A stretch of DNA of 20,191 nucleotides from Dehalococcoidales bacterium. GTDB lineage: Bacteria; Chloroflexota; Dehalococcoidia; Dehalococcoidales; UBA2162. The stretch is from positions 881,060-901,250 of the forward strand of contig CP070645.1 in the NCBI GenBank assembly GCA_020354275.1, in the 5' to 3' direction. The number at the start of each line of letters is the position of its first letter. Positions within the stretch are counted from its first letter, which is position 1. Under the pieces are notes generated by a model. That model was not told the origin of the DNA. It saw only the letters and a program-made list of their open reading frames with translations, and did not search any database. Positions 6,912-13,431 of this stretch are shown here, piece by piece. Made by a program: the position numbers and the translations under genes.

Positions 6912-8483
6912 ATGATTAAAAGGTTTACCTGGTTACTACTTTGCTGTATGCTGGTGGTTGCTCTATTGGTTACATCCTGTGGTGATGCAGTCACAGACGA
7001 AGAGGAAGAAGTTAACGGTGAAGAGGAAGAGGTTAACGGGGAGGAAGAAGAGGGGCCTAAATACGGTGGCACTCTACGTGTAGCTTATACCCCAGATCAG
7101 TTTAGCCTTGACCCGCCTTTGCTAAGTGGTGCTGCAGATATCCTGGTTGTACATCAGTGCTACGAGAGCCTGACCGAACGCAACCCTGACTGGACCCTCA
7201 GACCGCTGCTGGCAAAATCCTGGGATGCCAACGACGACCTTACTCAGTGGACTTTCGAACTTGAGCAAGGCGTTAAGTTCAGCCACGGTAAGGAGATGAC
7301 ATCGGAAGATGTAGTCTACTCTTTCGACCGGTTGTTCGAAGTGGAATCCCCGTTTGCATCCGTTATCAGCATGGTCGAGGATATAGTTGCTGTTGATGAT
7401 TACACCGTTCGCTTCGACCTGTCCAGTGCTACTGCCTTTCTACCCGATCTGATTTCCAGATACCATTGTAAGATTACCCCCTCGGACATCGACCCTGAAC
7501 GGCTGGCTACCGAGACCTTCGGCACCGGCCCCTTTATCGTGACAGAGCACGTAATAGGCGAACGCACCGTCATGGAAAAGAACCCTGACTACTGGTGGGA
7601 TGGTTATCCCTACCTCGATGAGGTGATCTTTATCTATTTCGCCGACCCTGAGACCCGCGCCGAGGCGCTCAAGGCGGGCACGGTCGATGCCATCATGAAT
7701 ATGGCTATTCCGAGTATCCAGACTATCGAGGCCGACCCCAATTGTAAGGTATCGCTGATACCCAGTGCGATGCAGATGAATATGCTGTTTAATGTCAATG
7801 AGCCACCATTCGACAACATACTAGTACGCAAGGCAATTCAGGCAGCGACTGACCGGCAGGCCATCCTCGATGGAGCGTTGTTCGGGAACGGCGGTATCGC
7901 TTACGACCACTGCATCGTGCCGACCGACCCCCATTTCAACGAGGATTGCATGCCTCCCGAATACAACATCGAACTGGCCAAAGACCTGCTGGAGCAAGCC
8001 GGGTACGATGACGGGATTGACATCACCCTATATACAAGCACTCTCGGGCCGCCATTGGTGGAAATGGCCACGGTAATGAAGGAGAAGGCAGAACCCGCCG
8101 GCATCCGGATAGACGTTCAGGTGATGCCTGAAGCCGGGTACTGGTCCGACGTCTGGATGGTAAAACCCTTCTGCTGCAGCTACTGGGGTGGCCGAATCCC
8201 TGACGAAGCTTTCAGCATGCAGTTCCTGTCCACCGCCGACTGGAATGAGACCGGCTATGTCAATACCCGTGTTGACGAGTTGATCATCCAGGCGCGGAGC
8301 CAGCTCGAGCTGGCAGACCGCCAGGAGTCTTACGGTGAAGCCCAGTGCATTATAATAGACGAGGTGCCGAAGATCATCCCGGTGTTCATGCCGATATTGC
8401 ACGGCATGCGCAATAACATAATGGGTCTTGAGGCAAAACCGCATGGTGACCCCTGGTGCCGCTACATCTGGCTGGATAACTAA
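6912..8483 (+). CDS. Peptide/nickel-type ABC importer solute-binding lipoprotein
   Basis: This 523-residue extracytoplasmic receptor of the SBP family 5 (OppA/DppA type) captures a ligand, usually a short peptide, and delivers it to the permeases encoded just downstream. A signal peptide ends in the lipobox VTSC, with Cys23 predicted to carry lipid. A very acidic linker follows, with EEEEVNG repeated before the mature domain begins at GPKYGGTLRVAYTPD. Family landmarks include TFELEQGVKFSHGKEMTSED and DVVYSFDRLF, and a late YWGGRIPDE region. The start is fixed by AAGGAGGA at 6901-6908. It leads a four-gene operon; a REP-like palindrome lies in the 130-base gap before the first permease. The ligand cannot be told from the sequence. 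Confidence 0.93.
   Translation: MIKRFTWLLLCCMLVVALLVTSCGDAVTDEEEEVNGEEEEVNGEEEEGPKYGGTLRVAYTPDQFSLDPPLLSGAADILVVHQCYESLTERNPDWTLRPLLAKSWDANDDLTQWTFELEQGVKFSHGKEMTSEDVVYSFDRLFEVESPFASVISMVEDIVAVDDYTVRFDLSSATAFLPDLISRYHCKITPSDIDPERLATETFGTGPFIVTEHVIGERTVMEKNPDYWWDGYPYLDEVIFIYFADPETRAEALKAGTVDAIMNMAIPSIQTIEADPNCKVSLIPSAMQMNMLFNVNEPPFDNILVRKAIQAATDRQAILDGALFGNGGIAYDHCIVPTDPHFNEDCMPPEYNIELAKDLLEQAGYDDGIDITLYTSTLGPPLVEMATVMKEKAEPAGIRIDVQVMPEAGYWSDVWMVKPFCCSYWGGRIPDEAFSMQFLSTADWNETGYVNTRVDELIIQARSQLELADRQESYGEAQCIIIDEVPKIIPVFMPILHGMRNNIMGLEAKPHGDPWCRYIWLDN
7000..7056 (+). repeat. Short tandem repeat coding for an acidic linker
   Basis: Three near-copies of a 21-base unit encode D-EEEEVNG-EEEEVNG-EEEEG just after the lipidated cysteine of the binding protein. 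The units differ at several third codon positions. It makes a flexible, negatively charged tether between the membrane anchor and the binding domain, and could vary in copy number between strains. Confidence 0.7.
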
Positions 8484-8510
8484 ATTCCAGCTGAAGAGAT
8501 TCTGACGATT

Positions 8511-8578
8511 TGTCATCCTAAGAGCGGAGCGGAGTAGCCGACTTAGCTTTAAGGTTACTCCCTCCGCTCGGAATGACA
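8511..8578. repeat. REP-like palindromic element within the importer operon
   Basis: A 68-base imperfect palindrome starts TGTCATCCTAAGAGCGGAG and ends CTCCGCTCGGAATGACA. The arms pair over more than 20 bases with a few mismatches and bulges, around a loop centred near 8545. The TGTCATYC...GAGCGGAG form is like the interspersed GTCATTCYGAGCGAAGCGA-type repeats found in many copies in various bacterial genomes. Only one copy is in this window. Its place between binding protein and permease recalls the REP elements between E. coli malE and malF. Confidence 0.7.
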
Positions 8579-8613
8579 CTACCAATGTATTCCTATCGAA
8601 AGCTGGAGACCTT

Positions 8614-9558
8614 ATGGCACGCTTCATTGCCAGAAGACTTGGCTTAATTTGTATAACCCTTCTGGTAGTCTCTGTGGTCATCTTCGTAATCACTGAGCTC
8701 CTGCCCGGTGATGTAGCGGCGATGATACTCGGGAAAGAGGCTACCGAGGAAAGCCTGGAAAGGTTACGTGAAGAGCTGGGGCTGAACCGACCCGCCCACG
8801 AACGTTACCTTTCCTGGATTGGGGATGTGCTAAGGGGTGACCTGGGCGATTCCTACGCTTTAAAAATGCCGATTACCGACATTGTGGGCAGGAGACTGCG
8901 GCATTCGGTAATCCTGGCCGCATTCGCATTCCTGGTCGGTGTTCCGGCCGCGGTTGCCGCTGGTATTTGGGCCGGCATGCATCCGAATACAAAGCTAGAC
9001 CGCCTGATTAGCATGACCGCCCTGGTAGGGATATCAGTGCCGGAGTTCGTCACCGGGTTACTGCTCATACTCCTTTTCACTTCCACACTCCATCTTTTGC
9101 CGTCCTCAAGCATCATTCTTCCCGGTGTTAACCCGCTGACAAGCCCCCAGATCCTGATAATGCCGGCACTCACGGTAACCTCTGTCCTCTTCGCCTACAT
9201 AATGCGAATGACCAGAGCCAACGTCATCGAGGTAATGCAGGCAGACTACATACGCACGGCAATCCTCAAAGGCCTTCCGATGAAACGGATTATCCTGCGG
9301 CATTTGTTTCCCAATGCAATGCTGCCGACCATTACCGTAATCGCCTCCAGCTTCGGGTGGATGCTGGGGGGAATAATCATTGTGGAGAATGTCTTTGCCT
9401 ACCCCGGTATCGGACAGTTACTGCTGAGGTCGATAGAGACTCATGATATTCCCCTGCTGGAAGTGGTGACACTGATTATTGCCGGGACCTATGCTATCAG
9501 TAATCTCTTAGCGGATCTGAGTTACGCCGCTCTTGACCCGCGGGTGAGGCTGGCATGA
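8614..9558 (+). CDS. ABC importer permease, DppB/OppB type
   Basis: This 314-residue inner-membrane subunit forms half of the translocation channel of the importer. It has the N-terminal helix seen in OppB/DppB proteins (ARFIARRLGLICITLLVVSV) and the typical GLNRPAHERYLSWIGDVLRG loop. The ABC-transporter permease domain follows, with about five further helices. The cytoplasmic coupling (EAA) loop is visible as DYIRTAILKGLPMKRIILRH around residues 209-228. Length is normal. GGAG at 8605-8608 supports the ATG at 8614. It overlaps the next permease gene by four bases (ATGA), showing tight translational coupling. The pair with the next gene and the fused ATPase makes a complete import system. Confidence 0.95.
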   Translation: MARFIARRLGLICITLLVVSVVIFVITELLPGDVAAMILGKEATEESLERLREELGLNRPAHERYLSWIGDVLRGDLGDSYALKMPITDIVGRRLRHSVILAAFAFLVGVPAAVAAGIWAGMHPNTKLDRLISMTALVGISVPEFVTGLLLILLFTSTLHLLPSSSIILPGVNPLTSPQILIMPALTVTSVLFAYIMRMTRANVIEVMQADYIRTAILKGLPMKRIILRHLFPNAMLPTITVIASSFGWMLGGIIIVENVFAYPGIGQLLLRSIETHDIPLLEVVTLIIAGTYAISNLLADLSYAALDPRVRLA

Positions 9559-10445
9559 CAATGATCCGTTCCGGTCTGGTGGCTACATGGCGGAGCGTCA
9601 GGAATACCTTCCGTTTGATATTCCGCACATGGTCAGGACGTATCGCCCTGCCGATAGTACTGCTGCACCTTGTACTGACATTCTTCGGCCCCTTGATAGC
9701 ACCCTACTCCCCCACCGCCATGCCCGAGTCAATCGACCAGTATCAAAACCTGCCACCCTCACCCCAGTTCTGGCTGGGTACCGACCAGTACGGGCGTGAT
9801 GTCCTGAGCCGGGTTATGTGTGGTGCCGGCTCTCTTATCGCCACAGCGGGAACGGGTGCCCTCCTGGGAATTATACTCGGTGCGGTGGTTGGGATGAGCA
9901 GCGGTTATAAAGGCGGCCGGGTAGATGAGATTGTAATGCGAGTTATGGATGGGCTAATGTCCTTTCCTACCCTGTTACTGGCACTCCTGGTCCTGTTCAC
10001 GCTCGGTCCCAGCAGATTTAACATCGCCGCTACTATCGGCTTTGTTAGTATGCCGGCCATAGCACGGGTGGTGCGGAGTACCACCCTCTCACTGAAAAAC
10101 ATGGAGTTCGTTCAGAGCGCCCGTTTGCGCGGCGAATCCACATTCTATATCATATTCAGGGAACTCCTGCCGAATGTTCTACCCGTTCTGGGTGTGGAAG
10201 CGTCGGTGCGTTTCAGCTACGCCATTCTCTCCGTCGCCTCACTGGGATTTTTGGGGCTCGGGATCCAGCCGCCATCGCCCGATTGGGGCCTGATGATAAG
10301 CCAGAGCCGCCGGTTTTTAGTTGTTGCCCCCTGGGTGGCCCTCGCCCCGATGGGAGCCGTTGCTTCCCTGGTTATAGGCGTTAATCTTCTTGCTGATGGC
10401 ATTAGACAGGCCACCAGGATGGCCAAGGAAGATAAGCATGAATGA
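9555..10445 (+). CDS. ABC importer permease, DppC/OppC type
   Basis: This 296-residue partner permease completes the channel. It carries the OppC/DppC N-terminal helix (IALPIVLLHLVLTFFGPLIA), the diagnostic WLGTDQYGRDVLSRV segment that follows it, and a coupling loop FVQSARLRGESTFYIIFREL. The end region LGIQPPSPDWGLMISQSRRF is also typical. The start overlaps the previous stop (ATGA) with GAGG nearby; a second ATG at 9561 would shorten it by two residues. Its stop overlaps the start of the fused ATPase gene by eight bases, so all three membrane and ATPase genes are translationally linked. Confidence 0.95.
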   Translation: MTMIRSGLVATWRSVRNTFRLIFRTWSGRIALPIVLLHLVLTFFGPLIAPYSPTAMPESIDQYQNLPPSPQFWLGTDQYGRDVLSRVMCGAGSLIATAGTGALLGIILGAVVGMSSGYKGGRVDEIVMRVMDGLMSFPTLLLALLVLFTLGPSRFNIAATIGFVSMPAIARVVRSTTLSLKNMEFVQSARLRGESTFYIIFRELLPNVLPVLGVEASVRFSYAILSVASLGFLGLGIQPPSPDWGLMISQSRRFLVVAPWVALAPMGAVASLVIGVNLLADGIRQATRMAKEDKHE

Positions 10446-12513
10446 GAAACGAAAAAACGAAACCCCCTTGCTGGAAGTAGACCATCTGGCGGTCACCTTC
10501 TATACGCCACATGGTACCTTCAACGTGGTGCGCGATGTGTCATTCACCATCCAGCGCGGCGAAGTCCTGGCCCTGGTCGGGGAAACGGGGTGCGGCAAAT
10601 CGATAAGTGCCTTTGCCATTGTCAGATACCTTCTGCCTTTCCATCCCGGGGAGTCACGCGTGGATGGCACCATCTTCTTTGAAGGTAAGGACCTTATCGC
10701 AATGCCGGACTCCGAGCTACAAAAGTTACGTGGTAATCGCATCGCCATGGTGTACCAGAACCCGGGTACATCATTGAACCCTACCATGCGGGTAGGTCTA
10801 CAGATGGAGGAAGTGCTAAAGCAACACCTTAGAGTTGAATCTAAACAGGCCCATCAACGGACGGTAGAGCTCTTTGATAGCGTTGGGCTGGCTGAACCTG
10901 ACAGGATAGGCCAGCGTTATCCACACCAGCTGAGCGGTGGAATGCAGCAACGGGTGATGATCGCCATGGCGCTGGCCTGCGACCCAGACCTGCTGATTAT
11001 GGACGAGCCAACCACTGGCCTTGACGTCACCACAGAGGCGACCATCCTCGACCTGATGGTTGACCTGAAGCAGCGTGTTAATGCCGGTATTCTATTTGTG
11101 AGTCACAACCTGGGCACGGTGGCACGCGTTGCCGACCGGGTAGCGGTTATGTATGCCGGTCAGACCGTCGAGCAAGGGCCAGCCAGTGCCATATTCAAGC
11201 GTTCAAAACACCCCTATACCACAGGGCTGCTGCAGTGTGTCCCGCAACCTCCCTCTGAAGACGAGACCAACACCAGGCTCCGCAGTATCCCCGGCGACAC
11301 CTATGCGCCTGAAGAAGTCAATCTCCAGGCCTGCCTTTTTGCCCCCCGGTGCCCGATGGCCCAGGAAATGTGCCATACGGAAGCGCCTGAAATACTTAGT
11401 GTTGGAGATAGCCACCAATCGCGCTGTTTCTTCTGGAATAACGTTCATAAGGGAATCTGGGGTGAATTAGAGCCCCGTGATGAGGGAATACGTGAAACAG
11501 CTGAACCGGTACTCAACGCCAATAAGCTGCAACGGTTCTTCGGCCAATGGCAACGTAAGTACATCCTGTTCGGCCCGCGAGTACGGCCCCCGGTGCGGGC
11601 GGTGACCGACATCGGTTTCGAGGTAGGAGGTGGCCGCACCCTTGGCATTGTAGGCGAGAGCGGCTGTGGTAAAACAACCGTAGCACGACTGGTGGCGGGA
11701 TTAATCCCGCGTCAGCGTGGTGATATTCTACTACGTACCGAAGAACTGGCACCCATGATCGAGGAACGAACAGACCAGCAACGTGCTGCACTACGGATGG
11801 TATTCCAGAATCCGACAACGTCTTTGAACCCGAAACTCCCCGCCCGCCATACCATCGTCCGCTCGTTACAGAAGCTAGCCCGGTTAAGCCGAAAGGATAG
11901 CCATGAGCGTGCTGAGGAGCTGGCGCGAGCCGTCAGGTTGGAACCTGCATACCTAGACCGGCGGCCCGAGGCACTCAGTGGTGGCGAGCAACAGAGGATT
12001 GTACTGGCAGCCGCCTTCGCCGGTGAATCTGACCTCATCATTGCTGACGAAGCCGTGGCATCGCTGGATGTCTCAGTCCAGGCTCAGGTAATCAAGCTGC
12101 TGGAAGACCACCAACGCGAGTCGGGTACGTCATACATTTTCATCTCGCATGACCTGGGGGTTGTCAGGTATATCTCCGATGATATTCTGGTGCTTTACGC
12201 TGGTCATATAGCCGAGTCGGGTCCGGCGGAGTGCGTGCTTAATATACCGTCGCATCCATACACGGAGGCACTCCTTTCCGCCGTCCCCATACCTGACCCG
12301 GATGCCACGCCTACCCGCATCCGCCTCGGTGGTGCTGTTCCCACGCTCCGTGAACGTTTCCAGGGTTGCTTTTTCGCCGGGCGTTGCCCCCGTAAAATCG
12401 GACCCATTTGCGATAACACACCACCGCCGGTACATATCGGGCCGGGCTCACCCGACCATGCTATCCACTGTCATATACCTGTTGAAGAACTAATCAAACT
12501 GCAATCAGACTGA
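10438..12513 (+). CDS. Fused two-domain ABC importer ATPase (DppD-DppF type)
   Basis: This 691-residue protein joins the two ATPases that power the importer, as in GsiA or YejF. Domain 1 has Walker A GETGCGKS (48-55), signature LSGGM (165-169), Walker B ending MDE (E190) and H223. Domain 2 has GESGCGKT (406-413), LSGGE (513-517), a Walker B ending ADE (E538) and H571; DEAVASLDVS replaces the usual DEPVSALDVS, but the catalytic Glu stays. Each half is followed by the oligopeptide-transporter C-terminal region with four cysteines (C299, C305, C312, C330; C644, C650, C658, C678). Start ATG 10438 is chosen for its AAGGA eight bases before it; an upstream in-frame ATG at 10390 lies inside the permease gene. 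Both ATPase sites look competent. Confidence 0.94.
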   Translation: MNEKRKNETPLLEVDHLAVTFYTPHGTFNVVRDVSFTIQRGEVLALVGETGCGKSISAFAIVRYLLPFHPGESRVDGTIFFEGKDLIAMPDSELQKLRGNRIAMVYQNPGTSLNPTMRVGLQMEEVLKQHLRVESKQAHQRTVELFDSVGLAEPDRIGQRYPHQLSGGMQQRVMIAMALACDPDLLIMDEPTTGLDVTTEATILDLMVDLKQRVNAGILFVSHNLGTVARVADRVAVMYAGQTVEQGPASAIFKRSKHPYTTGLLQCVPQPPSEDETNTRLRSIPGDTYAPEEVNLQACLFAPRCPMAQEMCHTEAPEILSVGDSHQSRCFFWNNVHKGIWGELEPRDEGIRETAEPVLNANKLQRFFGQWQRKYILFGPRVRPPVRAVTDIGFEVGGGRTLGIVGESGCGKTTVARLVAGLIPRQRGDILLRTEELAPMIEERTDQQRAALRMVFQNPTTSLNPKLPARHTIVRSLQKLARLSRKDSHERAEELARAVRLEPAYLDRRPEALSGGEQQRIVLAAAFAGESDLIIADEAVASLDVSVQAQVIKLLEDHQRESGTSYIFISHDLGVVRYISDDILVLYAGHIAESGPAECVLNIPSHPYTEALLSAVPIPDPDATPTRIRLGGAVPTLRERFQGCFFAGRCPRKIGPICDNTPPPVHIGPGSPDHAIHCHIPVEELIKLQSD

Positions 12514-12684
12514 AGACAGAAAAACTGGCACTCATTAAACACGTATTATGTCTGCCATTCTTTATTTGTAAAGCCAGACGACTGTACCAGACAATATTAA
12601 ACACTATTGCTACCCACCACAAACCTAGAATTGCCAAACCACTACACCGGCCTATTTTTTACCATATTTTAACCCAATTTTTAT

Positions 12685-12697
12685 GGGTATATTACCC
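12685..12697 (+). promoter_or_regulatory. Operator-like palindrome before the XRE regulator
   Basis: GGGTATATTACCC is a perfect 5-3-5 palindrome. A further half-site ACCCA lies at 12672-12676, paired with TGGGT at 12684-12688. A CATAAT -10 candidate is at 12707-12712, six bases before ATG 12719. The position suggests an operator overlapping the promoter, possibly for autoregulation by the XRE protein; this is inference. Confidence 0.4.
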
Positions 12698-12718
12698 CAA
12701 CTACGCCATAATACACAT

Positions 12719-13147
12719 ATGAGAACCGCCTTTAGTAATTGTAATACACCAATGATTAACGGCCGCAAAGAAAACCTGGGCAGAATACTCAAGCAACGCC
12801 GGGTGATGCTTTCCCTGACCTTAAAGGAGCTGGCCGCCCTTTCCGGAGTATCGCCATCACACCTGGGCCGTATCGAAAAAGGTAACCGGTTCCCATCAGC
12901 GACTGTCCTGAAAAAATTGACCGAACCCCTTAGTTTTACTGAAAGTGAGTTATTCTCGCTGGCTGATTATCTGTCTTTTCCGTCTGATAACGCGAATATT
13001 AACAAGCCCGGTAATCTTGTCGGGCAGATTAACCCTCAAATCAGCATGCTCCTGAGTAATGAACCCGTTGAGGTGCAACACGCTATTTTTGGCATACTTA
13101 ACATACTAAAAAGCCTTGCCCTCCTTACCAATTCAAAGCAAAAATAG
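12719..13147 (+). CDS. XRE-family HTH transcriptional regulator
   Basis: The 142-residue protein (ATG 12719) carries a Cro/C1-type helix-turn-helix: LGRILKQRRVMLSLTLKELA, then ALSGVSPSHLGRIEKGNRFP. The C-terminal third has a linker and an amphipathic helix (EPVEVQHAIFGILNILKSLA) that probably mediates dimer formation. It should bind DNA as a dimer; targets are unknown but may include itself and the importer operon. The start is uncertain: 12683, 12719 and 12752 are all in frame and none has a Shine-Dalgarno. With CATAAT at 12707-12712, ATG 12719 could sit at the transcript's 5' end (leaderless). It lies 205 bases after the fused ATPase gene, so membership in that operon is unlikely. Confidence 0.85.
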   Translation: MRTAFSNCNTPMINGRKENLGRILKQRRVMLSLTLKELAALSGVSPSHLGRIEKGNRFPSATVLKKLTEPLSFTESELFSLADYLSFPSDNANINKPGNLVGQINPQISMLLSNEPVEVQHAIFGILNILKSLALLTNSKQK

Positions 13148-13356
13148 TAGCAAACAGTCACCATTTGACTAATCGTTAATCATATATCAAAACAGTTCTA
13201 CCCTCAGCTATCACCCCTTCAGATCCGGGCCTGGTACTGGCACCTACCCGTGCACAACTAATTAGACTTCTGCAAAACTGCCATTAGTCCAACACTATTA
13301 CCTGTTTTCAGCATATTTTCTTCAAGATTATTGCCATCTGTCCTTTTATATGCTAT

Positions 13357-13362
13357 TATAAT
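13357..13362 (+). promoter_or_regulatory. Candidate -10 element of the signalling operon
   Basis: A perfect TATAAT lies 70 bases before the TTG start at 13432. The best -35-like sequence, TTGCCA (13331-13336), is 20 bases upstream, which is too far for an ordinary promoter. The rest of 13148-13431 has one imperfect hairpin (13226-13250) without a U-tract and no gene. Confidence 0.4.
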
Positions 13363-13431
13363 ACTATTGGCCTTGTTTTTACTCTAAGTGGCGTAACCCG
13401 GCAGAAAGACCGGTAAGAACAGGGAAATACT

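Noticed and set aside
8028..8693. Minus-strand frame of 221 codons
   Set aside because: It is antisense to the binding-protein gene and the first permease and crosses the REP-like element; its product shows no family features.
10390..10437. Upstream ATG extension of the fused ATPase (16 residues)
   Set aside because: The extension lies within the permease gene and lacks a ribosome site; ATG 10438 has AAGGA at good spacing and matches family starts.
13226..13250. Imperfect hairpin CGGG...CCCG before the kinase gene
   Set aside because: It has an internal loop and no following T-run, so it does not qualify as a terminator, and I could not match it to a known riboswitch.
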